Program-made: the position numbers and the translations under genes
Notes under the pieces: model-generated
Databases searched by the model: none
What the model saw: the letters and a program-made list of their open reading frames with translations, nothing else
What the model was told of the DNA's origin: nothing
Origin: an uncultured Clostridium sp.
GTDB lineage: Bacteria > Bacillota > Clostridia > Clostridiales > Clostridiaceae
NCBI RefSeq assembly: GCF_937920395.1
Contig: NZ_CALEVF010000129.1
Location: 1-5,959 of the forward strand
DNA length: 5,959 bases
Reading direction: 5' to 3'
In this document: one piece after another, positions 1 to 5,959 of the stretch
Numbering within the stretch: the stretch's first letter is position 1
How the letters are laid out: each line of letters begins with the position of its first letter

Positions 1-5
1 AAATT

Positions 6-169
6 TTAGATAGATATTTCACTAAAATCTTTTAGAGTTTCGCAATCAGCTAATACTTTTTAAATAGCTAACAATTCTAAATTGCCTTTCCTATACAGTT
101 TATCACTATAAAGCTTTAATCATTATTAATTTTCTGTAAAAGATACTTACTGACAATCAATTGCTTTTT
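6..169 (-). pseudogene. Possible decayed reading frame (weak)
   Basis: Read on the minus strand, 169-116 gives KKQLIVSKYLLQKINND and a stop. After a frame change near 119, 116-6 gives KLYSDKLYRKGNLELLAI, one TAA at 60-62, then KVLADCETLKDFSEISI and a final TAA. The peptides look protein-like, with mixed charged and hydrophobic residues and few low-complexity runs. This would fit the C-terminal end of a gene broken by a frameshift and a nonsense mutation. I do not recognise a family, and open stretches of this length are expected fairly often by chance in such A+T-rich DNA. The call is tentative. Confidence 0.15.
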
Positions 170-310
170 AAAATTTTATATTTCTATACTTGTTCCATGT
201 TTCTTACATTTTGTCGAATTATCTTGTTGTTTCTAGCTTTAATTGTGTTTAAATTAAACTTTTGATAATCCCATTGACTATTTGTGTAATTCGTGGTATT
301 CTTAAAACAA

Positions 311-362
311 GAAATAAGTCGAACATATTTATAATATGCACACAAATGATAAATCTTATTTC
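311..362. repeat. Inverted repeat with nested small hairpin
   Basis: The arms GAAATAAG (311-318) and CTTATTTC (355-362) are exact 8-base complements. Between them lies a second perfect hairpin, CATATT (324-329) and AATATG (333-338), around a 3-base loop. There is no T-tract giving an obvious terminator. The function is unknown, and chance is possible at this base composition. Confidence 0.35.
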
Positions 363-396
363 GACATTAATTGCAAATTTAAATACCCCCATAATA

Positions 397-502
397 AAAG
401 GAAACTATTTATGTCCTATTAGTAAACTATTATCGTATTCATGGATATAAATATTTTATGTAGATGTATTTGTAGCTGTTATAAATAAATTAGGTTTCCT
501 TT
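397..502. repeat. Widely spaced inverted repeat AAAGGAAAC / GTTTCCTTT
   Basis: Nine-base exact inverted copies lie at 397-405 and 494-502, about 90 bases apart. The likeness continues loosely outwards: the left arm is preceded by five C and an ATAAT-like run, and the right arm is followed by a TTTAT run and seven C. Because the C runs lie on the same strand outside both arms, this is not a simple extension of one palindrome. No coding or transposase sequence lies between the arms. Confidence 0.3.
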
Positions 503-539
503 ATTTATCCCCCCCAATATATAAATAAAATTTAAGTAC

Positions 540-571
540 AAAAAAACTTGAGCAAACGCTCAAGTTTTTTT
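540..571 (-). terminator. Intrinsic terminator of the helicase gene (bidirectional)
   Basis: The perfect 8-base stem ACTTGAGC (546-553) and GCTCAAGT (558-565) encloses a 4-base loop. It is flanked by seven A on the left and a T run on the right, so it can act as a Rho-independent terminator in both directions. For minus-strand transcription the U-tract is the complement of 540-546. The stem starts about 8 bases past the helicase stop codon at 573-575. No plus-strand gene is seen that would need it from the other side. Confidence 0.9.
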
Positions 572-572
572 A

Positions 573-2939
573 TTATTCCCAAAATTCACAACTCACTTGA
601 CTTACATGAATGTTATTGTTTACTATTTGATAATCATTCCATTCTTTTGGAAATAATCGTCTATATCTTTGCTTTAGAAATCTATCATCTATTAAAAGTA
701 CAGTTCCTCTATCTTCTTCTGTTCTAATTACCCTTCCTGCTGCCTGTAGTACTTTATTCATACCAGGGTACATATAGGAATATTCATAACCACAATTGCT
801 TTTATTATTAAAGTATTCTTTAATAATTTCCCGTTCAAAACAAATCATTGGATGCCCTACCCCAATTATTATAACACCAATCAAGGCATCGCCTTTTAAA
901 TCAATTCCTTCTGAGAATATACCACCTAAAACTCCAAAACCTAAGATACTGCCTTTCCCGTTGCTATTAAACCCCTTAAGGAAAGCTTCCCTCGCATCTT
1001 CATCCATAGCATTAACTTGAATACTAACTTTCACACTTGGGTATAATTTTGAAAACTCACTAAACACGACCTCCATATATTTATATGACGGAAAAAAAAC
1101 CATATAATTTCCTTTTTTAGCACTTATCACAGAATATATATATTCTACTATTTTGGGGTAACTATTTTCTCTATCATTGTATTTAGTAGAAATATCCCTA
1201 GCTATCATTACTTTAAGTTTATTTTTATCAAATGGGGACTTTAGAGTTAAATTGTAATCCTTACTTTGTCCACCCAAAATTTCTTTAAAATATGATAATG
1301 GCAATAACGTTGCAGAAAAATAAACTACTGAACGCCCTCTTTTTGAGGCCTCTCTTAAAAGCTTAGATGGATCTAAGCAAAATATTTTTAATACTACATC
1401 GTCATCAAAACTTTCTACATAGGTTATATATTTATCATCATATAGTTCAGCTATCCTTATAAAACTAAGCGAAGTAAAATATAACTCTAAAAAGTTATCA
1501 TATATTTCAGATTTTTCATTTTTAGTAAGCCAAACCTCTAATATTTTAGTAAGTCTCGTAAGAAGATTATATACATCTACAGGTTCTGCATCTTGTTTAT
1601 AATACCCATCTTCATTACACAATTTTTTCATGTTTAACATAAAAGAATTTAGCTTACTTAAGATCTTGTACATTTGATCATTTTTACCTTTTATATCTTT
1701 TTTCAATTGTAGAAACAATTTCTTATGTATTTGAGATGAAAACATTTCTCTTGCCCTATCTACTAGGTTATGAGCTTCATCAACCAATATAGTATAATCA
1801 CCGTTATTATCAGTAAAGAACCTTTTTAAATACACCCTAGGGTCAAACACATAATTATAATCACATATAACACAATCAGCCCATAATGTTAAATCTAATG
1901 AAAATTCAAAAGGACATACTTTATGTTTCTTAGAATACATCTCAATAATCTCTCTACTAAATGTATTTTCATTCTTCAATATATCAAAAATAGCATCATT
2001 TACCCTATCAAAATGTCCTTTTGCAAATAAACATTGTTCTGGGTTACATGCACTGCCCTTACTAAAACATAATTTATCCTTTGCAGTTATTGTAATGGTC
2101 TTAAACTCAAGGCCTCGCTCTTTCATTTTATAAAATGCATCCTCTGCGACTTGTCTTGTTATAGTTTTTGCAGTTAAGTAAAAAATTTTTGAGGTATGCC
2201 CTTCTCCCACAGCCTTAATGCTTGGAAACAATGTAGATATAGTTTTTCCTATTCCAGTTGGCGCTTGCACAAACATTTTTTTACCTTCTACTATTGTTCT
2301 ATATACAGAAACTGCAAGTTCTCTTTGTCCCTCCCTATAACTATCAAAAGGAAACTTTAAATCTTTTATAGTCGTGTCCCGCTTCTTATTCCATTCACTT
2401 GTAATATTGGCCCATACAAAATAAATAGAAATAATTCCATCAAAAAATTCTTTGAGTTTATTAATTGAGAATGCTTTAACAAATCTCTTAATTTTTTCAC
2501 TATTTATTTCATAATAAGTTAATTGAACATTAATGAGTGTAAGGTTGTTTTGAACTGCATATATATACGCATAACACTTAACTTGAGCCCAATGAAGACT
2601 ATTGTAGTCTTCTTTTATAAATTCTATATCTTTAGTAACTGTTTTAATTTCATCTACAGTGACTTTTCCATCTTTTATTAGAATACCATCGGCTCGTCCA
2701 TCAATTACAATAGTAATATCATTATGTATTGTTTTATATTTTAAACTCACCTCAGATAAATATTTTTCGTTAAGCAAGACAGAATATTTTTCACTATTTT
2801 CCTTTTGAATCTTTTGATGTGCTTTTGTTCCCTCTACAGCCCTGCTACTTCCCATAAACCGCATATCCAGATCCCCAGCTCTTAGAACAAACTCTACTAA
2901 GTTACGCACAGATATTTTTATATCTCTAGTCTTATCCAC
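573..2939 (-). CDS. DinG/XPD-family ATP-dependent DNA helicase with N-terminal PD-(D/E)XK nuclease domain
   Basis: A 788-residue superfamily 2 helicase of the iron-sulfur Rad3/XPD/DinG group, predicted to unwind DNA 5'-3' with ATP in repair or replication-conflict processing. The first ~180 residues look like a RecB/Cas4-type nuclease: H41 (GTKAH), D84 (GRADG), E97-I-K99 and Q119xxxY123. Helicase motifs follow in order: Walker A QAPTGIGKT (225-233), four candidate cluster cysteines C291, C298, C303 and C342 (the last in a CPFE context), DEAH 387-390, SAT 542-544, motif V (GIFSEGIDLKG, about 673-683) and motif VI QAAGRVIR (732-739). All key residues are present, so both activities may be intact. 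The start is GTG (2937-2939), supported by AGAAGG at 2948-2953 with 8 bases of spacing. It probably forms its own unit, lying past the 2977-3016 hairpin and ending at its own terminator. Family membership is clear; nuclease activity and cellular role are inferred. Confidence 0.93.
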   Translation of the reverse strand: MDKTRDIKISVRNLVEFVLRAGDLDMRFMGSSRAVEGTKAHQKIQKENSEKYSVLLNEKYLSEVSLKYKTIHNDITIVIDGRADGILIKDGKVTVDEIKTVTKDIEFIKEDYNSLHWAQVKCYAYIYAVQNNLTLINVQLTYYEINSEKIKRFVKAFSINKLKEFFDGIISIYFVWANITSEWNKKRDTTIKDLKFPFDSYREGQRELAVSVYRTIVEGKKMFVQAPTGIGKTISTLFPSIKAVGEGHTSKIFYLTAKTITRQVAEDAFYKMKERGLEFKTITITAKDKLCFSKGSACNPEQCLFAKGHFDRVNDAIFDILKNENTFSREIIEMYSKKHKVCPFEFSLDLTLWADCVICDYNYVFDPRVYLKRFFTDNNGDYTILVDEAHNLVDRAREMFSSQIHKKLFLQLKKDIKGKNDQMYKILSKLNSFMLNMKKLCNEDGYYKQDAEPVDVYNLLTRLTKILEVWLTKNEKSEIYDNFLELYFTSLSFIRIAELYDDKYITYVESFDDDVVLKIFCLDPSKLLREASKRGRSVVYFSATLLPLSYFKEILGGQSKDYNLTLKSPFDKNKLKVMIARDISTKYNDRENSYPKIVEYIYSVISAKKGNYMVFFPSYKYMEVVFSEFSKLYPSVKVSIQVNAMDEDAREAFLKGFNSNGKGSILGFGVLGGIFSEGIDLKGDALIGVIIIGVGHPMICFEREIIKEYFNNKSNCGYEYSYMYPGMNKVLQAAGRVIRTEEDRGTVLLIDDRFLKQRYRRLFPKEWNDYQIVNNNIHVSQVSCEFWE

Positions 2940-2947
2940 AGATTATA

Positions 2948-2953
2948 CCTTCT
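2948..2953 (-). promoter_or_regulatory. Shine-Dalgarno site fixing the GTG start of the helicase
   Basis: On the minus strand AGAAGG lies 8 bases before the GTG at 2937-2939. This supports initiation at the non-ATG codon; the next in-frame methionines (residues 26 and 29) would cut into the nuclease domain. A TATAAT string (2942-2947) sits between this site and the start codon, too close to be this gene's promoter. No convincing -35/-10 pair is visible in the gap upstream. Confidence 0.7.
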
Positions 2954-2976
2954 TTATTATTTTAACAACATTTCAA

Positions 2977-3016
2977 AAGGTAAATCTCCCACTTCTATAA
3001 GTATGAGATTTACCTT
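2977..3016 (-). terminator. Long intergenic hairpin, possible ABC-F terminator or repeat element
   Basis: The arms AAGGTAAATCTC (2977-2988) and GAGATTTACCTT (3005-3016) are perfect 12-base complements. After a 2x2 mismatch (CC against AT) an inner stem ACTT/AAGT closes on a 4-base loop. On the minus strand only a short TTTT run, broken by G, follows the right arm, so termination may be weak. It lies 85 bases after the ABC-F stop and 37 bases before the helicase start. The inner hairpin with its mismatch resembles, from memory, end hairpins of IS200/IS605 and TnpB-type elements and dispersed clostridial intergenic hairpins. That likeness is not verified here. Confidence 0.6.
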
Positions 3017-3040
3017 CTGAATTTGTTAATACATTTTTGC

Positions 3041-3100
3041 AAAGTCCATCTCCCTTAGAACTATTACAGCTCGTAGGCTATTCGCTCCCAAAGAGATAAT
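3041..3100 (-). other. G+C-richer intergenic segment with RNA-folding potential
   Basis: Just past the ABC-F stop, 3041-3090 is 46% G+C (23 of 50), far above the rest of the window. As minus-strand RNA, AUCUCUUU (3097-3090) can pair with AGGGAGAU (3055-3048), with two G-U pairs. That stem encloses GAGCU (3072-3068) paired with AGUUC (3062-3058) around a 5-base loop. An alternative stem, AGUUC with GGACU, is also possible. The same bases keep the ABC-F frame open after its stop until TAA at 3026-3028. It could be a structured 3'-UTR, an insertion-sequence end remnant or a former C-terminus. No family was recognised. Confidence 0.35.
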
Positions 3101-5068
3101 TTAACTATTTTTCTGCGTTTCTATTTTTTCTACCAATTCATTTAAATATGTCCAACGTTTCATTAAATATTCAGTCTCTGTTTTAATAGTCTTCTGCTCC
3201 TGAACTAGTTTCTCCAAATATTCAAAGTCACTACTACCAGCGTTAATTTTTTTATTAACATCTACAAGTTCTTTTTCCTTCTGCTCAATTGCACCATCTA
3301 TTTCCTCAAATTCTTTTTTTTCTTTAAATGTAAACTTCAAAATTTTATCGCTCTTAATATCTTTATTATTGTCCATTGCAACTTCTTTATTATCAAGTTC
3401 TTTGTCCTGTTTCTTTTCAACTTTTTTTTCTTCCTTATTCTCTTCATTATTATCTTCTAGTACTTGTGGATTTTTTTCTATGTATTCTTGATAATCAGTG
3501 TAATTTCCAACAAATTGTATTATTTTCGCATTACCCTCAAAACTGAATATTTTGTCAGATACTCTATCTAAAAAGTATCTATCATGTGATACAGTTATAA
3601 CAACACCATTAAATCCGTCTAAATAATCTTCAAGGACCGCTAGTGTCTGAATATCAAAATCATTAGTTGGCTCGTCTAAAAATAATACATTTGGAGCTTC
3701 CATAAGAATTCTTAATAAATACAATCTTCGTTTTTCTCCACCAGATAAACTAGAGATAAATGAATGTTTCGTGTTTTTATCAAATAAAAATCTTTCGAGC
3801 ATTTGTGAAGCTGTAATCTTTTCTCCACTACCTGTGGATATATATTCTGCACCTTCTCTTATGTATTCAATGGCACGAAGATTTTCATTCATCTCACCAT
3901 TTTCTTGATGAAAAAATCCAATTTTAACTGTTTCGCCCCATTCAATTTCTCCTGCATCTTGTTTTAATACTCCACTTAAGATATTCATTAGAGTTGATTT
4001 CCCCATTCCATTAGGGCCTATAATACCTACTTTATCACGTCTTGTAAATATATGACTAAAATCTTCAATTAATTTTTTATCACCAAATGATTTATAGATA
4101 TGTTCTACATTTAAGATTTTTTTACCAAGTCTTGTAGATGCCGAAGATAATTCTAAGTTATCACTTGAAGTGTCTACTTTTCCAGCCTTAAGCTCATCAA
4201 AACGATCAATTCTAGCCTTCTGCTTTGTGCTTCTAGCCTTCGCTCCACGTCTTATCCACGCTAATTCCTTTTTAAATAAACTTTCCCTTTTTCTTTCTAA
4301 TGTATCTACTAAAGCCATTCTCTCAACTTTCTTTTCCAAATATACAGAATAATTACCATCGTAGCTATATAAATTACCCTTGTCCAGTTCAATAATTTTA
4401 TTCGTTATTCTATCTAAAAAATATCTATCATGGGTAATCATTAGTAGAGCACCCTTTCTTTTATTTAAAAACTTCTCTAACCAATCAATTATTTTATTGT
4501 CCATATGATTTGTGGGCTCATCTAAAATCAATAGATCCGATGGAGTAATTAATGCACTACATAATGCCACTCTCTTTCTTTGTCCACCGGAGAGTTCACC
4601 TATACGTTGCTTAAAATCAGTTATTCCAAGCTTTGTTAATATGATTTTAGCATCATCTTGTACTTGCCATCCATTACATGCATCCATTTTATCATTTAGC
4701 CTCATGAGCGTATTAAGAGTGGATTCACTTTCTGGATTTTCTTGTAATTTCTCTAAAACGACCTCATATTCTCTTATAACTTTCATAACATCCGTATCAC
4801 TCTTAAAAATCTGCTCAAGTACTGTAGCTTCTGAATCAAACTCAGGATTTTGAGATAAATACTCTATGTTTACTTTGTTTCCCTTTATAATTCTACCAGC
4901 ATCCGGAACCTCGTAGCCAGCTATTATTTTTAAAAAAGTTGATTTTCCAGTACCATTAACACCTATTAAACCAATTTTATCTCCATCACTTATACCTAGT
5001 GACACTTTATCAATGAGTATTCTCTCACTATAACTTTTACTCACTTCTTCGATTGTTAACAAATTCAT
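3101..5068 (-). CDS. ABC-F family ATPase, Uup/YfmR type
   Basis: A soluble protein of 655 residues with two ABC ATPase domains and no membrane segments. ABC-F proteins bind the ribosome E-site region; Uup/YfmR members are linked to relief of stalled translation and, for Uup, to DNA stability. Domain 1 has Walker A GVNGTGKST (36-44), LSGGQ (159-163), ILDEPTNHMD (181-190, catalytic E183) and H213. A charged P-site-tertiary-structure-like linker (about 240-315) carries the Uup-like run ELAWIRRGAKARSTKQKAR. Domain 2 has GPNGMGKST (351-359), LSGGE (441-445), FLDEPTND (463-470, E466) and H495. The tail has a Lys/Glu/Asp-rich spacer (about 533-575) and a coiled coil (about 583-652), as in Uup. I start at the ATG of MNLLTIEEVSKSY: family members begin there, and GGATGG lies 7 bases upstream. 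The open frame runs 11 codons further, to an ATG at 5099-5101, which falls at the predicted transcription start. An antibiotic-resistance role is less likely, because the C-terminal layout is that of Uup. Confidence 0.92.
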   Translation of the reverse strand: MNLLTIEEVSKSYSERILIDKVSLGISDGDKIGLIGVNGTGKSTFLKIIAGYEVPDAGRIIKGNKVNIEYLSQNPEFDSEATVLEQIFKSDTDVMKVIREYEVVLEKLQENPESESTLNTLMRLNDKMDACNGWQVQDDAKIILTKLGITDFKQRIGELSGGQRKRVALCSALITPSDLLILDEPTNHMDNKIIDWLEKFLNKRKGALLMITHDRYFLDRITNKIIELDKGNLYSYDGNYSVYLEKKVERMALVDTLERKRESLFKKELAWIRRGAKARSTKQKARIDRFDELKAGKVDTSSDNLELSSASTRLGKKILNVEHIYKSFGDKKLIEDFSHIFTRRDKVGIIGPNGMGKSTLMNILSGVLKQDAGEIEWGETVKIGFFHQENGEMNENLRAIEYIREGAEYISTGSGEKITASQMLERFLFDKNTKHSFISSLSGGEKRRLYLLRILMEAPNVLFLDEPTNDFDIQTLAVLEDYLDGFNGVVITVSHDRYFLDRVSDKIFSFEGNAKIIQFVGNYTDYQEYIEKNPQVLEDNNEENKEEKKVEKKQDKELDNKEVAMDNNKDIKSDKILKFTFKEKKEFEEIDGAIEQKEKELVDVNKKINAGSSDFEYLEKLVQEQKTIKTETEYLMKRWTYLNELVEKIETQKNS

Positions 5069-5075
5069 ATATGTA

Positions 5076-5085
5076 CCATCCTTTT
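5076..5085 (-). promoter_or_regulatory. Shine-Dalgarno site deciding the ABC-F start
   Basis: AAAAGGATGG on the minus strand ends 7 bases before the ATG at 5066-5068. The upstream in-frame ATG at 5099-5101 has only A+T-rich sequence before it and no purine-rich site at the right distance. The internal start is therefore preferred. Confidence 0.75.
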
Positions 5086-5102
5086 CATGGCATAACACCA
5101 TG
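5086..5102 (-). repeat. Small inverted repeat in the ABC-F leader
   Basis: CATGG (5086-5090) and CCATG (5098-5102) are perfect 5-base arms around a 7-base centre, immediately upstream of the Shine-Dalgarno site and spanning the predicted transcription start. It could be a short leader hairpin or a protein-binding site, but it is short enough to arise by chance. Confidence 0.3.
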
Positions 5103-5107
5103 CTTTA

Positions 5108-5113
5108 ATTATA
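5108..5113 (-). promoter_or_regulatory. Candidate -10 box for the ABC-F gene
   Basis: A perfect TATAAT on the minus strand would place the transcription start near 5101 and give a leader of about 33 bases. The sequence 17 bases upstream has no good TTGACA match, so the -35 is weak or absent. A promoter here is sensible because a strong terminator separates this gene from zapA. Confidence 0.45.
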
Positions 5114-5208
5114 ACTAAATAAATAGCTAAGGTATAGTGGAAATTTTTTTAAATTATTTCTCTAACCAAAGATATATATTGTTTATGTATTCTTACTGTC
5201 TTATCAAT

Positions 5209-5229
5209 AAAAAAATCGCCTTTCGGCGA
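5209..5229 (-). terminator. Intrinsic terminator of zapA
   Basis: On the minus strand TCGCC-GAAA-GGCGA (5229-5216) forms a compact 5-base stem with a GNRA tetraloop. Seven T follow directly (complement of 5209-5215), a classic Rho-independent terminator. It starts 27 bases after the zapA stop and separates it from the ABC-F gene. Confidence 0.9.
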
Positions 5230-5256
5230 CAGCTTAAACATACTCTTAAATAAGAT

Positions 5257-5856
5257 TTATTTTTTACGCGTAGTTAAAAGAGGATTGTTTATTTTCTTTT
5301 GTTTTGCCAAACTAATTTGATATTCTATCAACTTGTTTTGAGAATCAATTATTTTATACTTATAAGATTGGAGCTTAAATTTCATTGCTTTATTTTCTGT
5401 TTTAATATCTTTATTTTCTTCAATAGAAGTTTTATTAGTCTCTTTCATAACCTCTAATTGCTGTTGCATATCTATATTTTCCTGTTCTAAGGTTTTTACA
5501 TATTCAGTTTTTTCTATATTCTTACATTTATTAAGCAATTCTTGATTATAATCTTCCATATGGCTTAACTGTTTTTTTAAATCTTCTAACTGCACTGTCA
5601 ATTCTTCATCATGCTTATTTAATTCTTCACCCTTAGCTTTCAGTTCTTTGCAGAGTAATTTACTTTTAAACATATCATCGCCTAAATTTAAAGCTGTTAA
5701 AATTGCTGCCGAAGATGTACTAAGTTTCTCGTTATTGTCCATTATATTTTTTATTTTTTTATCAACAAAGCTAGCTACCATATGTAAATATTCTTCTCTT
5801 TCGTCACCTTTTAAATTATATTCAATACCATTTATTTTTATTGTCACAACGTTCAT
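5257..5856 (-). CDS. Cell-division protein ZapA with extended coiled-coil tail
   Basis: ZapA binds FtsZ in the cytoplasm and promotes bundling of protofilaments at the division ring. Residues 1-75 match the family: MNVVTIKINGIEYNLKGDE (beta strands), EEYLHMVASFVDKKIKNIM (first helix), then LSTSSAAILTALNLGDDMFK, where the dimerising helix begins. The start ATG (5854-5856) is well supported by AGAGGG at 5865-5870 with 8 bases of spacing. At 199 residues it is about twice the usual 85-140. From about residue 76 to 190 there is an almost uninterrupted Glu/Lys/Gln/Leu-rich predicted coiled coil, then a basic end (TTRKK). Some clostridial ZapA proteins are, to my recollection, also long. It has its own candidate promoter and terminator. 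The N-terminal assignment is firm; the function of the tail is unknown. Confidence 0.87.
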   Translation of the reverse strand: MNVVTIKINGIEYNLKGDEREEYLHMVASFVDKKIKNIMDNNEKLSTSSAAILTALNLGDDMFKSKLLCKELKAKGEELNKHDEELTVQLEDLKKQLSHMEDYNQELLNKCKNIEKTEYVKTLEQENIDMQQQLEVMKETNKTSIEENKDIKTENKAMKFKLQSYKYKIIDSQNKLIEYQISLAKQKKINNPLLTTRKK

Positions 5857-5890
5857 CTAAAACACCCTCTTAGACAGATTAATTAATCTT

Positions 5891-5899
5891 ATTGTAACA
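5891..5899 (-). promoter_or_regulatory. Candidate extended -10 promoter of zapA
   Basis: On the minus strand TGTTACAAT gives a TG-n extended -10 element with TACAAT (5896-5891). It predicts transcription from about 5884 and a leader of about 28 bases containing the AGAGGG site. The -35 region has only a poor match, as is common with extended -10 promoters. zapA could also receive read-through from genes beyond the right edge. Confidence 0.45.
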
Positions 5900-5959
5900 C
5901 AATATAACTTTTAATAAAACCAATATTTTGAAATTAATCATACAAATCAAACAATTAAT

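Larger units (their letters stand above)
1..539. other. Long A+T-rich region without a supported gene
   Basis: About 540 bases lie beyond the helicase terminator. Short open frames exist on both strands, such as a TTG-started one at 262-450 (plus) and a 47-codon ATG-started one at 249-392 (minus). None has a convincing Shine-Dalgarno site or a recognisable family signature, and these two overlap each other. The visible structure is a set of inverted repeats (311-362 and 397-502), runs of five and seven C (386-390, 509-515), and two short protein-like stretches on the minus strand between 6 and 169. It is best described as intergenic or decayed DNA. Confidence 0.7.

Noticed and set aside
249..392. 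47-codon minus-strand ATG open frame with a hydrophobic product
   Set aside because: No ribosome binding site lies at the right distance. The hydrophobic residues follow from A+T-rich codons, and it overlaps the 311-362 inverted repeat.
262..450. 62-codon plus-strand open frame starting with TTG
   Set aside because: It has no Shine-Dalgarno site, no recognisable family and runs through inverted repeats; chance is the simplest explanation.
796..1020. 74-codon plus-strand open frame
   Set aside because: It lies wholly antisense to conserved helicase motifs V and VI and has no family signature.
2942..2947. TATAAT on the minus strand just before the helicase
   Set aside because: It lies 2 bases from the start codon, between the Shine-Dalgarno site and GTG, so it cannot serve as this gene's promoter.
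4170..4352. 60-codon plus-strand open frame
   Set aside because: Antisense shadow of the ABC-F linker region.
4512..4853. 113-codon plus-strand open frame
   Set aside because: Antisense to the first ABC domain, including its LSGGQ and Walker B motifs; the minus-strand gene clearly explains the sequence.
5069..5101. N-terminal extension of the ABC-F protein to the upstream ATG
   Set aside because: The 11 extra codons lack a Shine-Dalgarno site, lie at the predicted transcription start and are not typical of the family, whose members start just before the first beta strand.
5648..5860. 70-codon plus-strand hydrophobic open frame
   Set aside because: Antisense to the conserved ZapA N-terminal domain; the hydrophobicity is a complement effect.
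1..5959. CRISPR array, tRNA or rRNA genes
   Set aside because: I saw no regularly spaced direct repeats and no cloverleaf or rRNA-like sequence on either strand by eye.

Overview
The window is very A+T-rich DNA with three complete protein genes, all on the minus strand, and no gene I can support on the plus strand. Base composition, lysine/isoleucine/asparagine-rich proteins, strong Shine-Dalgarno sites and compact intrinsic terminators point to a low-GC Firmicute. A cluster I Clostridium or close relative is most likely; this is inferred from style and gene families, not from a marker gene.

In transcription order (right to left): a candidate extended -10 promoter (about 5891-5899) leads into zapA (5257-5856), a cell-division protein with an unusually long coiled-coil tail. 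It ends at a compact GAAA-loop terminator (5209-5229). A TATAAT-type promoter (5108-5113) and a short leader with a small inverted repeat precede an ABC-F ATPase of the Uup/YfmR type (3101-5068; I move the start 11 codons inside the longest open frame). A 161-base gap follows. It holds a locally G+C-rich stretch that can fold as RNA (about 3041-3100) and a long, nearly perfect hairpin (2977-3016). Next comes a 788-residue protein (573-2939, GTG start) joining an N-terminal RecB/Cas4-like PD-(D/E)XK nuclease domain to an XPD/DinG-type iron-sulfur helicase. It ends at a bidirectional terminator (540-571).

The left 539 bases carry no convincing gene. They contain inverted repeats and weak traces of a possible decayed minus-strand reading frame.

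The three genes look like separate housekeeping functions (division-ring assembly, ribosome rescue, DNA repair) rather than one pathway: terminator-like structures separate them, and two have their own candidate promoters. I see no clear evidence of a new defence or mobile system. The least explained part is the 2977-3100 intergenic module, which could be an insertion-sequence end remnant, a 3'-UTR RNA or a repeated intergenic element.
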